DNA from: CADEDV01 sp964412375
GTDB taxonomy: Bacteria > Bacteroidota > Bacteroidia > Chitinophagales > Chitinophagaceae
Length of the DNA: 64,000 nt
Assembly (NCBI GenBank): GCA_964412375.1
Contig: CAYPOD010000013.1
Coordinates: 1 to 64,000 of the forward strand
Direction of reading: 5' to 3'
Below are positions 55,640 through 63,657 of the stretch, piece after piece. The translations under genes and the position numbers were made by a program. Each line of letters begins with the position of its first letter. Position 1 is the first letter of the stretch. The notes beneath the pieces are model-generated. The model worked only from the letters and a program-made list of their open reading frames with translations, was not told the DNA's origin and did not search any database.

Positions 55640-56154
55640 TGAAAAAAAAGTTTGTTTTATATTTATTCATCAGCTTATCCCTCTCTGCTATGTCACAAAC
55701 TCCTGAAGCCAAACTCAAAGAACTCAACATAGAGCTGCCAACTATCGGTAAACCGGTAGCCAATTTTGTGCATGTGGTAAGGACAGGTAATTTGTTGTTC
55801 CTTGCCGGCAAAGGCCCTTCTAAACCCAATGGCAGTTATATCACCGGCAAAGTTGGTGCAGACCTTAGTATTGAACAAGGACAAGCAGCTTCGAGATTAA
55901 CAGCGATACAACAGCTAGCTGTTTTAAAAATGGAATTGGGTGATCTCAGCAAAGTGAAACGCATTGTAAAAGTACTGGGCATGGTGAACTGCAACAGCGA
56001 TTTTAAAGATCATCCCAAAGTGATCAATGGATTTTCCGACCTGATGGTGGAAGTGTTTGGTGAAAAAGGAAAACATGCCCGGTCTGCTGTGGGCATGGGA
56101 TCTCTGCCCAATAATATGGCGGTGGAGGTTGAGATGATTGTGGAGGTGGAGTAA
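55639..56154 (+). CDS. Exported RidA/YjgF-family protein
   Basis: 171 residues. The first 20 (MKKKFVLYLFISLSLSAMSQ) form a signal peptide, unusual for a family that normally deaminates reactive enamines and imines in the cytosol. The RidA domain (about 30-171) shows VRTGNLLFLAGKGP, LTAIQQLAVLKMELGDLSKV and HARSAVGMGSLPNNMAVEVE. The Arg in HARSAV matches the substrate-carboxylate-binding Arg of RidA. A periplasmic imine or quinonoid detoxifying role is possible. An intrinsic terminator follows, inside the convergent gene. Confidence 0.87.
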   Translation: MKKKFVLYLFISLSLSAMSQTPEAKLKELNIELPTIGKPVANFVHVVRTGNLLFLAGKGPSKPNGSYITGKVGADLSIEQGQAASRLTAIQQLAVLKMELGDLSKVKRIVKVLGMVNCNSDFKDHPKVINGFSDLMVEVFGEKGKHARSAVGMGSLPNNMAVEVEMIVEVE

Positions 56155-56166
56155 CAAAATGAACTT

Positions 56167-57342
56167 TTAATTACAAGCCTGCAGGATTACCTGGCAGGCT
56201 TTTTTTATTTGTTTCTCTGTAATGACCAGCGGAGGAGATATCCTTAAACAATTTCCTGCAAACAAAAACCAGTCGGTCAGCACACCGGCTTCAATACATT
56301 TATCAATCACCTGTTTGTTCATTTCAAATGAATCAAACTCCACCGCCATCCATAAGCCAAAAGAACGAACATTTTTTATGGACGGATGAATCAACAATGA
56401 TCTGCATAATTCCTCTTTTTGTTTTACCTGTTCTATCCAACCCTCTTCCAGTAAGGCCTTCATTGCTGCAATGCCCGCAGCACAACAAACCGGATGGCCG
56501 CCAAACGTGGTGATATGTCCCAGCACCGGGTTTTCAGTAAAAGCATCCATCAATTTTTTATCAGCGATAAAGGCGCCGAGGGGCATGCCGCCGCCCAATG
56601 CTTTTCCCAATAACAACACATCAGGCACGATAGCAAAATGTTCAAAGCCCCAGAGTTTGCCGGTTCTGCCAAAGCCTGCCTGTATCTCATCCAGTATCAG
56701 TAAAGCACCTGTTTCCGTGCATTTATTCCGCAACGCCAGCATCCATTCAGCAGAAGGGACAATGATACCAGCCTCCGCCTGTACGGTTTCAGCGATCACA
56801 CAGGCGGTTTGTTCTGTTATCTCCTCCAGCGATTCAAATGAATTGTATGCCAGGTGCAGCACATCCGGCAGCAGCGGACGAAAAGCATTGCGCCAATATT
56901 CATCACCGATAATACTCAATGCTCCTTGTGTGGAGCCATGATAGGAATTGTTGAAAGCCGCCACTTGTGTTCTTCCCGTCACCCGTTTGGCCAGTTTCAT
57001 CGCCCCTTCCACTGCTTCTGCGCCGGAATTAGTGAAATAAACAGTATTGAGTGAAGCCGGTAAATGATCCGTAAGCAGTTTGGCATATTGCACCTGTGGT
57101 GTTTCAACCAATTCCCCATACACCATGATGTGCAGGTAAGCATCCAGTTGTTGGTGTATCGCCCCGATTACTTTGGGATGACAATGTCCCACATTGGCCA
57201 CACTGATGCCGCCGATCAGATCAATATATTCCTTGCCGGATGCATCAAAAAGGTTACAGCCTTCTGCCTTCACGATCTCTAATGCCAGAGGTGATAGTGA
57301 AGTCTGTGCCACATGTTTCAAAAAAAGTTCCCGCTGGGTCAA
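56167..57342 (-). CDS. Class III PLP-dependent aminotransferase (acetylornithine-like)
   Basis: 391 residues of the class III aminotransferase family. PLP contacts are visible: FTNSGAEAVEGAMKLAK (phosphate loop), ILDEIQAGFGRTG with Asp218 and LLLGKALGGGMPLGAF with the Schiff-base Lys247. It resembles acetylornithine, 4-aminobutyrate and related aminotransferases; the substrate cannot be fixed. No arg biosynthetic genes are adjacent. The last eight codons overlap a plus-strand terminator hairpin. It is divergent from the gamma carbonic anhydrase gene. Confidence 0.9.
   Translation of the reverse strand: MTQRELFLKHVAQTSLSPLALEIVKAEGCNLFDASGKEYIDLIGGISVANVGHCHPKVIGAIHQQLDAYLHIMVYGELVETPQVQYAKLLTDHLPASLNTVYFTNSGAEAVEGAMKLAKRVTGRTQVAAFNNSYHGSTQGALSIIGDEYWRNAFRPLLPDVLHLAYNSFESLEEITEQTACVIAETVQAEAGIIVPSAEWMLALRNKCTETGALLILDEIQAGFGRTGKLWGFEHFAIVPDVLLLGKALGGGMPLGAFIADKKLMDAFTENPVLGHITTFGGHPVCCAAGIAAMKALLEEGWIEQVKQKEELCRSLLIHPSIKNVRSFGLWMAVEFDSFEMNKQVIDKCIEAGVLTDWFLFAGNCLRISPPLVITEKQIKKACQVILQACN
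56175..56207 (+). terminator. Intrinsic terminator for the RidA-like gene inside the aminotransferase CDS
   Basis: aagcctgc (56175-56182) pairs perfectly with gcaggctt (56194-56201) around an 11-nt loop and runs into seven or more T residues. It lies 21 bp past the RidA-like stop. The same bases encode the final residues (QVILQAC) of the convergent aminotransferase, so the sequence serves both purposes. Confidence 0.88.
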
Positions 57343-57354
57343 CTCGTTTTATTT

Positions 57355-57391
57355 CACGCAAAGGACGCAAAGTAGGCGCAAAGGCGCAAAG
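57355..57391. repeat. gcaaag direct repeats in a divergent gap
   Basis: cacgcaaaggacgcaaag, followed by taggcgcaaag and gcgcaaag, gives four spaced gcaaag units in 37 bp, between the aminotransferase start and the carbonic anhydrase start. It is a short interspersed repeat rather than a CRISPR: the units are 6-8 bp with 1-5 bp between them. Confidence 0.7.
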
Positions 57392-57448
57392 ATTTCCTCA
57401 AATTTGCAACAGCACTATACACTGCAAACCATAAAAAATAAATTCCTC

Positions 57449-57973
57449 ATGCCAGTTATCCTACCAGTAGAAGATAAATCTCCCCAATTCGGCAATAACT
57501 GCTTCATTGCTCCCAATGCCACAATCGTTGGCGATGTGATCGCCGGTGATGATTGCAGTTTCTGGTTCAACACCGTGGTGAGAGGTGATGTGAACTCTAT
57601 AAGAATGGGCAACAAAGTGAATGTGCAGGACGGCGCCTGCATTCATTGCACTTTTCAGCAATATGGCACCACGATCGGCAATAATGTTTCGATTGGTCAC
57701 AATGCCATTGTGCATGGCTGCACCGTGCATGATAATGTGCTGATCGGGATGGGCGCCATTGTGATGGACAATGCCGTGGTACACAGCAATACCATCATTG
57801 CCGCCGGGGCTGTCGTATTAGAAAATACGATATGTGAACCGGGAAGCATCTATGCCGGGGTGCCCGCCAAAAAAGTAAAAGACATTTCGCAGGAAATGAT
57901 CAGCGGGGAAATTCACCGCATCGCCAATAATTATGTGCGGTATGCGGACTGGTTCAGGGACAAGGATCAGTGA
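57449..57973 (+). CDS. Gamma-class carbonic anhydrase family protein
   Basis: 174 residues from ATG 57449 (MPVILPVEDKSPQFG). A longer in-frame ORF runs back through the gcaaag repeat and is rejected. The protein is a left-handed beta-helix of hexapeptide repeats with a short C-terminal helix. All three zinc-ligand histidines of the family are present: His66 (DGACIHCT), His84 and His89 (SIGHNAIVHGC). It may be an active carbonic anhydrase or one of the YrdA/PaaY-like homologues with weak activity. The neighbours do not indicate a pathway. Confidence 0.92.
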   Translation: MPVILPVEDKSPQFGNNCFIAPNATIVGDVIAGDDCSFWFNTVVRGDVNSIRMGNKVNVQDGACIHCTFQQYGTTIGNNVSIGHNAIVHGCTVHDNVLIGMGAIVMDNAVVHSNTIIAAGAVVLENTICEPGSIYAGVPAKKVKDISQEMISGEIHRIANNYVRYADWFRDKDQ

Positions 57974-58083
57974 GGCACAGCGGCTTATCTATTACCAATC
58001 TGTAAATATTCCAAGCTCGTAGGTTTACTATAGTATGAGCAATTTATTCTTTCTAATTTCGTTAAGAAACCAAGTATTTCAAC

Positions 58084-58278
58084 ATGAAAAACCTTAGATT
58101 TTTTGCGATTGCGGTTAGCCTGGTGATGTTGTTGTCATCCTGCAGTGTCTGGAATAAAATGTTCGGACCAAAGTATGGATGCCCGACAAATGGCAAGAAT
58201 GTAGGAGCAGAAAAACTGGCCAATGGCGACCCGGATGCAGAGAAAGCAGCGAGAAAAGCAAAAAAATTCAAAAGTTAG
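58084..58278 (+). CDS. Small lipoprotein
   Basis: 64 residues. The signal peptide MKNLRFFAIAVSLVMLLSSC ends at a clear lipobox LSSC (Cys20). The mature part is short and basic: KYGCPTNGKNVGAEKLANGD, then a Lys/Ala-rich helix (AEKAARKAKKFKS). Likely a surface- or periplasm-facing outer-membrane lipoprotein. Function not known; such short lipoproteins are frequent in related genomes. Confidence 0.8.
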   Translation: MKNLRFFAIAVSLVMLLSSCSVWNKMFGPKYGCPTNGKNVGAEKLANGDPDAEKAARKAKKFKS

Positions 58279-58343
58279 TGTTGCCCGTGCAACAAAACTA
58301 CCCGGTCATCTGTCTTTATTGAAAACATAAAACCTTTCAAACT

Positions 58344-58673
58344 ATGAGCCTGACCCTACGAACCAACCTGGGTTGCACAGAAGCAGTCATCGCTGATGAC
58401 GGCGGATTAAAATGTTTTTACCAGGTAGCCGACATCCTCAGCGAGGATCTCAAGGTTAAATTCAGCAACAAAGAAGACGACTTTGACACCATTGACTGGG
58501 AATTCCGGTTCAAGGGTCATAACCTTACCCTTCATTATAATATTTACAACGGTATTTCCATTTTCCCTACCAAGACCCGTGATGCCCTGAACAAAGACAA
58601 CAAAGCTGTGGTGGAACTGGCGGGTGTACTGGAAGGAAAACTGTTCAATATTGAAAGAAGAAATATCGCCTGA
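58344..58673 (+). CDS. Conserved small cytosolic protein of unknown function
   Basis: 109 residues, no signal or membrane segment. It begins MSLTLRTNLGCTEAVIADDG and looks like a compact alpha/beta domain, with WEFRFKGHNLTLHYNIYNGI as a beta-hairpin and VVELAGVLEGKLFNIERR as the closing helix and strand. I do not recognise the family with confidence. It is convergent with rsgA, 14 bp apart. Confidence 0.75.
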   Translation: MSLTLRTNLGCTEAVIADDGGLKCFYQVADILSEDLKVKFSNKEDDFDTIDWEFRFKGHNLTLHYNIYNGISIFPTKTRDALNKDNKAVVELAGVLEGKLFNIERRNIA

Positions 58674-58687
58674 TCTTCTGCAAAACC

Positions 58688-59635
58688 TCAGTACTTTTTT
58701 TCTTCAATGGAATCAAGTATGTTGACATAGCTCACATACCTGTTCTCTGCAATTTCACCATTGATCACCGCTTCTTTCACCGCACAGCCCGGTTCATTGA
58801 TGTGCATACAGTTGTTGAACTGGCAATTATTCAGCCTCTCCCTCATTTCCGGGAAATAATGTGAAAGTTCCTGCTTCGAAACATCTACGAGCCCAAATTC
58901 CCTCATTCCGGGAGTGTCTATAACCCTGCCGCCCCCGGGCATACCAGCCTGTCCGCCAGGCAGGTCATACATTTCTGCAAACGTGGTGGTGTGCATCCCT
59001 TTCCCACTCCAGCCACTCACATCCTGGGTTTTCAATTGCAGATCCGGCAGTAAGGCATTGAGCAGCGAAGATTTACCCACTCCGCTGTGACCGCTGATCA
59101 ACGTGGTCTTATGTTGCAACAGCGATCTCACTTCTTCCAATCCCTGGTTTTGCTGCACACTCACCAGCAGCACCGGGTAGCCTACAGCTTCATACATGGC
59201 TTTCAATTCTTCAAACTGCTGCATTTCTTTTTTCCGGTACAGGTCGGCCTTATTAAAAACGATCACCGCCGGCACATGATACATTTCCGAAGCCACCAGG
59301 AAACGGTCAATGAAACCTTGCGAGGTCCGTGGGTCTTTCAGTGTGGCGATCAGCGCAGACTGGTCAATATTAGCCGCCACAATGTGGTGCTGGTGTTTCA
59401 GTCTCGGGCTTTGCCGGTTAATATAATTGCGGCGGGGCAGAATGCCGGTAATGATGGCAGTATTCTCTGTTTCGCTTTCTGTTTCAATCTCCACTTCATC
59501 ACCTACAGAAACAGGATTGGTGCTGGTGATATCATCTATTTTGAAAACACCTTTGATACGGGCATTACGCCATTTCCCGGAACTGTCTTTCACAGTGTAC
59601 CAGCTACCGGTTGATTTATAAACAAGTGCTTTCAT
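58688..59635 (-). CDS. rsgA: Ribosome small-subunit-dependent GTPase A
   Basis: A circularly permuted GTPase that acts in 30S maturation. 315 residues from MKALVYKS. The OB fold is N-terminal. G4 VIVFNKADLY (about 128), G1 SGHSGVGKSSLLN (182) and G3 IDTPGMREFG (240) are in the permuted order. The C-terminal zinc knuckle uses Cys271, Cys276, His278 and Cys284 (CQFNNCMHINEPGC). Residues 227-233 (GGQAGMP), just before G3, look like an insertion of seven residues encoded by a short palindromic element (58940-58965). The gene lies 17 bp past the batA-like gene. Confidence 0.96.
   Translation of the reverse strand: MKALVYKSTGSWYTVKDSSGKWRNARIKGVFKIDDITSTNPVSVGDEVEIETESETENTAIITGILPRRNYINRQSPRLKHQHHIVAANIDQSALIATLKDPRTSQGFIDRFLVASEMYHVPAVIVFNKADLYRKKEMQQFEELKAMYEAVGYPVLLVSVQQNQGLEEVRSLLQHKTTLISGHSGVGKSSLLNALLPDLQLKTQDVSGWSGKGMHTTTFAEMYDLPGGQAGMPGGGRVIDTPGMREFGLVDVSKQELSHYFPEMRERLNNCQFNNCMHINEPGCAVKEAVINGEIAENRYVSYVNILDSIEEKKY
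58940..58965. repeat. Palindromic micro-element inside rsgA, type A
   Basis: On the coding strand this reads acctgcctggcggacaggct followed by ggtatg. The stem gcctg/caggc (58947-58951 and 58957-58961) surrounds a 5-bp centre. It encodes the extra GGQAGMP next to the G3 motif of RsgA, in a loop where other RsgA proteins read directly from DLP to GGR. Its first nine bases match the mfd element at 8361-8384. Confidence 0.75.
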
Positions 59636-59660
59636 CGGCTGCAAGATAACCTTTAATATC

Positions 59661-60674
59661 TCAGGGAAACTTTCGCAGCACCGTCATTCGCAGCAGCATT
59701 TCTATGAACAGAAAAGCCAGAGCCGCCAGCACAAAAGGCAGGTATAATTCTTTAAATTTTCTGAACGACTGAATCTCCACTGTTGATTTTTCCAGCCGGT
59801 CAATCTCAGCGTAGGTCATCTTTAGCCCTTCTTTGTCTTTTGCCCTGAAGTATTTTCCTCCTGTTTCATCTGCAATGCTCCGCAGCAAAGCTTCATCTAT
59901 AAAATCAATAGCAGGGTTGCGCCGGCCTGTGCGGCTGCCAGGTATTTCGCTGATACCTGAAGGAAAAGCACCGATGCCGATGGTATAAACTTTCACTCCT
60001 TTTGTTTTGGCAATCTCCAGCGCTGTCAGCGGGTCTATCAGCCGGGTGTCAGGGGCATCTTCTTTGCCGTCGGTGATGAGGATGATCACTTTGCTTTTGG
60101 CATCGCTTTTTGACAAACGATCCACTGCCGTTGCCAGCCCCTCACCGATCACTGTGCCGTCTTTCAGGTAGCGGCGGCTTTCCAGCACCTGTATCTGGCT
60201 GATGAGAGTTTTCTTATCCGTGGTCACAGGGCATTGCGTAAAACTTTCACCGGAAAAAATAACCAGGCCGATGCGGTCAACCGGGCGGCTTTGTACAAAC
60301 CCAACGGCCATCTCTTTGGCCACTTCCATTCTTGACGGAAGAATATCCCTCGATCCCATGCTGCCGCTTACATCCATGCACAACACGATATCAATTCCTT
60401 CCCCCTCGGTCCGTTGCTCATCATTGCGTTGTTGCGGTCTTGCCAACGCCAGCACCAGGGAAATGAGTGATAACAAACGGAGCACAAAAGGAAAATGCCG
60501 GAACCGGTTTTTCCAGGATGATACGCCAAAAGCATGAGTGGTGGAAACAGTCATGGCCGCCTGTTGCCGGCTGTTTTTCCGGTAATACCAGAATATAAGC
60601 ACAGGGATCAGCAACAGCAGGAAAAAAACTGCCGGGTAAGCAAAGTCCATATGGGTGATCCAATCTATCAGCAT
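59661..60674 (-). CDS. batA: BatA-like von Willebrand factor A domain membrane protein
   Basis: 337 residues. An N-terminal BatA-type membrane segment (FAYPAVFFLLLLIPVLIFWY) is followed by a second helix (about 62-80). The VWA domain has the MIDAS motif VLCMDVSGSMG with Asp101, Ser103 and Ser105, and a final membrane helix closes the protein. In Bacteroidota such genes belong to Bat aerotolerance/stress clusters with MoxR. Here no batB follows. It starts 3 bp after the BatD-like gene and ends 17 bp before rsgA. Confidence 0.9.
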   Translation of the reverse strand: MLIDWITHMDFAYPAVFFLLLLIPVLIFWYYRKNSRQQAAMTVSTTHAFGVSSWKNRFRHFPFVLRLLSLISLVLALARPQQRNDEQRTEGEGIDIVLCMDVSGSMGSRDILPSRMEVAKEMAVGFVQSRPVDRIGLVIFSGESFTQCPVTTDKKTLISQIQVLESRRYLKDGTVIGEGLATAVDRLSKSDAKSKVIILITDGKEDAPDTRLIDPLTALEIAKTKGVKVYTIGIGAFPSGISEIPGSRTGRRNPAIDFIDEALLRSIADETGGKYFRAKDKEGLKMTYAEIDRLEKSTVEIQSFRKFKELYLPFVLAALAFLFIEMLLRMTVLRKFP

Positions 60675-60676
60675 AT

Positions 60677-61588
60677 TTATTTTCCCTTTAGCTCCTCACT
60701 GGCTGAAGCCATTTTTTGTTGTTCAATAAGCTTTATCACCTGCCTGATACTATTGATGGATGCGTCTGCATCTGTCTCATCCGGCTGGTATTTGGCAAAC
60801 TTTACAAAATCACTCAGTCGTAATGCTATCGCCAGTTCATCAAAACGATCTTTGTCGAGATGAAGACTGCGCAACTGTAACACAAGATCATCCGTTGTTT
60901 TCTGCAACGACAGGATACCGGTTGTCCGGTAGACATACAGCCGGAATATATCAGTCAGTGAAGAAAAGTATTCCTTCTGCCCTGGTTTATCCCGCTCCAA
61001 TTTTTCCAAAGCTGCCACTGCTTCTTTATATGGATCTATAACCTGAACTGCCAGTGCTGTAACGGGTTTCTTTTTCCGGCGAAGCAGCAGCCACAGCATC
61101 AATGCAAAAACCACAGCCCAAACACTATACCACCACCAATCTTTCTTCTTAGTTTCTGCCACTTCCACCACATCCTTAATATCATGATAAGGTTGCTCCG
61201 GGTCAAACGGCGAAAAAGAAACGGCTATGCGAATGGAGTCGGTTGCAAAATTTCCTGACAATACAAAGGGAGGGATCACCCATTGTCCCGAGTCAAAACA
61301 GGTGAGTCGAATCTCCTGTATCAACCTTGTGCCGTTGGCGGTGTTTGAAGTATCAATACTTTTTTTCTCCAGGATCTCAAAATGCAGCAACGAATCAACG
61401 GTAAAAAAACGAATAAGCTCATTATCGGGTATCTCCGCTTCCAGGGTCAGTGTAAAATGTTCACCGATGACAATGCTGTCCTTGCTAACCGATGCTGCAA
61501 CCACCAGGGATTGTTGCGCCAAGGCTGTAACACTCAAAACATTTGTCAGGAAAAAAAGAAATACCCTATGGAATGGTTTGCAGTTCAT
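60677..61588 (-). CDS. BatD-like/DUF4381-type membrane protein
   Basis: 303 residues from ATG 61588 (MNCKPFHRVFLFFLTNVLSV), which opens a signal peptide ending ALAQ. A longer ORF would overlap the upstream gene. The exposed N-terminal half is an Ig-like beta region (VVAASVSKDSIVIGEHFTLT) as in BatD. A single membrane helix (about 155-178) is followed by a basic stretch (LLRRKKKP) and a cytosolic helical domain (EKLERDKPGQKEYFSSLTDI), as in DUF4381-type proteins. Probable partner of the MoxR/BatA system. Confidence 0.82.
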   Translation of the reverse strand: MNCKPFHRVFLFFLTNVLSVTALAQQSLVVAASVSKDSIVIGEHFTLTLEAEIPDNELIRFFTVDSLLHFEILEKKSIDTSNTANGTRLIQEIRLTCFDSGQWVIPPFVLSGNFATDSIRIAVSFSPFDPEQPYHDIKDVVEVAETKKKDWWWYSVWAVVFALMLWLLLRRKKKPVTALAVQVIDPYKEAVAALEKLERDKPGQKEYFSSLTDIFRLYVYRTTGILSLQKTTDDLVLQLRSLHLDKDRFDELAIALRLSDFVKFAKYQPDETDADASINSIRQVIKLIEQQKMASASEELKGK

Positions 61589-61596
61589 GCTGTCGT

Positions 61597-62469
61597 TTAC
61601 CGGTTGCGGCCAAGGAAGAAACGTTGTAATACTTTCACATAATCCTGGTCGGTCCTGATATGCAGCAGGTCGCATCCTGCTTTTTTGAATGTTTGTGTAC
61701 TGTATTGAGTAACCCTGAAAAATTCCTGTTCATAACTATAGCGAACAAAGCGGTCGCTGCTGTCCACCCATTTTGTTTGCCCGCTTTCTGCATCTTTCAC
61801 CTGCAGCATGCCTGCATCAGGCAGCAACTGATCCATCTTATCATAAAGCTTGATGCCAATCACATCATGCTTTTTACCAGCAATGCGTAAAGCATCTTCG
61901 TAGTTCGCATCTATGAAATCGCTGAGTATAAAAGCAATGCTTTTTTGCCTTGTGACATTATTGAAATAACGCAGCGCCTTACCCAGTTCAGTTCCTTTTC
62001 CTTTGGGCTCACGGCTTAGCAGTTGCCGCACAATGAAAAGTGCATGATCCTTTCCTTTTTTGGGAGGTATATAGCCTTCTACCCTGTCGCTGTAAAAAAT
62101 GATACCGATCTTATCACCGTTATTCACTGCAGAAAAACTGAGCACTGCCCCGATCTCTGTAGCGATATCTCTTTTCCGGGCATGCAGGGTGCCAAACAAG
62201 GAACTTCTGCTGATATCCACCAGCAACACCACGGTGAGTTCTCTTTCCTCTTCAAATATTTTAGAAAACGGGTGACCAAACCGGGCAGAAACATTCCAGT
62301 CAATAAAGCGGATATCATCCCCTGCGGCATACTCCCTCACTTCTTTAAAAGACATGCCTTTGCCTTTAAAGGCGCTGTGGTATTCGCCGGTAAAAAGATC
62401 GCTGGTGAGTTTTTTACTTTTGATCTCCAGCTCTCTTACTTTTTTTAATATTTCCGAAGTCGTCAACAA
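61597..62469 (-). CDS. DUF58 domain protein (MoxR-associated)
   Basis: 290 residues, cytosolic. The family signature is RFIDWNVSARFGHPFSKIFE followed by the VWA-like ELTVVLLVDISRSSLFG. DUF58 proteins are nearly always encoded directly after moxR and are thought to be MoxR clients or adaptors. It is separated from the moxR stop by 35 bp containing a tttaaac repeat, and its stop lies 8 bp before the BatD-like start. Confidence 0.93.
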   Translation of the reverse strand: MLTTSEILKKVRELEIKSKKLTSDLFTGEYHSAFKGKGMSFKEVREYAAGDDIRFIDWNVSARFGHPFSKIFEEERELTVVLLVDISRSSLFGTLHARKRDIATEIGAVLSFSAVNNGDKIGIIFYSDRVEGYIPPKKGKDHALFIVRQLLSREPKGKGTELGKALRYFNNVTRQKSIAFILSDFIDANYEDALRIAGKKHDVIGIKLYDKMDQLLPDAGMLQVKDAESGQTKWVDSSDRFVRYSYEQEFFRVTQYSTQTFKKAGCDLLHIRTDQDYVKVLQRFFLGRNR

Positions 62470-62504
62470 CTTTAAACCATTAAACTGTCAAACTTTTAAA
62501 CTCA

Positions 62505-63506
62505 TTACGGCACATTGATCTGTTTCAAAATATCTTCTATTACATCTTCTACTTTTACATTTTCTGCTTCAGCCTCATAGGTAAGCCCTATACGATGTCT
62601 TAAAACATCTTTGCAGATGCTTCTGATATCCTCCGGTATCACATATCCTCTTTTATTTAAAAAAGCCTGTGCTTTTGACGCCAGACCCAGGTTGATACTA
62701 CCCCGTGGCGATGCGCCGTAGGAGATCAGTGGCCGCAGTTTTTCTAAATTATATTGTTCGGGACGCCGGGTGGCAAACACAATATCAAGAATGTACTGTT
62801 CAATTTTTTCATCCATATACACCTGCCGGGTCAGGTCTTTCGCATTCATCACTTCCTGCACCGACACCACCTGCCGCACCGGAGCAGTTGCAACTCCCTG
62901 CACATTCTGCCGGATGATCAGTTGCTCTTCATGCATTTTGGGATAATCCACGATCACTTTCATGATGAAGCGGTCCACCTGGGCTTCCGGTAAAGGATAA
63001 GTGCCTTCCTGCTCCAATGGGTTTTGTGTGGCCAGCACCAGGAAAGGTTCATCCAGTTTGTAGGTGCTGTCACCAATCGTTACTTGTCGTTCCTGCATGG
63101 CTTCAAGCAAAGCTGATTGCACTTTGGCCGGCGCCCGGTTGATCTCATCTGCCAAAATGAAATTGGCGAAGATGGGTCCTTTGCGGACTATAAACTCATT
63201 TTTCTGCTGGTTATAGATCATGGTGCCGATCACATCTGCCGGCAGCAGGTCGGGAGTGAATTGGATGCGGCTGAAACGGGCATGAATAGCCTGCGCCAGC
63301 GATTTAATAGTAAGTGTTTTGGCAAGACCCGGCACCCCTTCGAGCAAAACGTGACCGTTGCTGAGCAAGCCGATCAACAGGCGGTCGAGCATATGGCTTT
63401 GCCCTACTATCACATGGCTGATCTCCTCCCTTAACTTATCGGTGAACTGTCCTGCCTGGCTGATGCGTTCATTCAACAGGCGGATGTCTTCTGCGGTTTT
63501 AAGCAT
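62505..63506 (-). CDS. MoxR-family AAA+ ATPase
   Basis: A chaperone-like ATPase that remodels or activates target protein complexes. 333 residues. Walker A is LLEGVPGLAKTLTIKS (57-64), Walker B FILADEINRAPAKVQ (about 123) and sensor 1 FLVLATQNPLEQEGTY. The C-terminal lid contains RPLISYGASPRGSINL. First gene of the moxR-DUF58-BatD-like-batA cluster. The 151-bp upstream gap to the next divergent gene probably holds its promoter. Confidence 0.95.
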   Translation of the reverse strand: MLKTAEDIRLLNERISQAGQFTDKLREEISHVIVGQSHMLDRLLIGLLSNGHVLLEGVPGLAKTLTIKSLAQAIHARFSRIQFTPDLLPADVIGTMIYNQQKNEFIVRKGPIFANFILADEINRAPAKVQSALLEAMQERQVTIGDSTYKLDEPFLVLATQNPLEQEGTYPLPEAQVDRFIMKVIVDYPKMHEEQLIIRQNVQGVATAPVRQVVSVQEVMNAKDLTRQVYMDEKIEQYILDIVFATRRPEQYNLEKLRPLISYGASPRGSINLGLASKAQAFLNKRGYVIPEDIRSICKDVLRHRIGLTYEAEAENVKVEDVIEDILKQINVP

Positions 63507-63657
63507 GGGTATTGTTTATGGTGACACAAAATACGAACTTGCTTTTAGCAAATAATCTGCCGGGATGACGAACGGCCTGAAATACAGCAATATTTTCTGG
63601 TTTTTCAGCGTTTTACAATGTCCCGTCAACGGGTTTTATAAAATGAATGCCTCAATT

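Noticed and set aside
57355..57391. Possible CRISPR-like array
   Set aside because: Units are only 6-8 bp with spacers of a few bases and no cas genes are present.
57194..57448. Longer carbonic anhydrase ORF reading back into the aminotransferase gene
   Set aside because: It runs through the gcaaag repeat and antisense to the aminotransferase; the family start is MPVILPVEDK at 57449.
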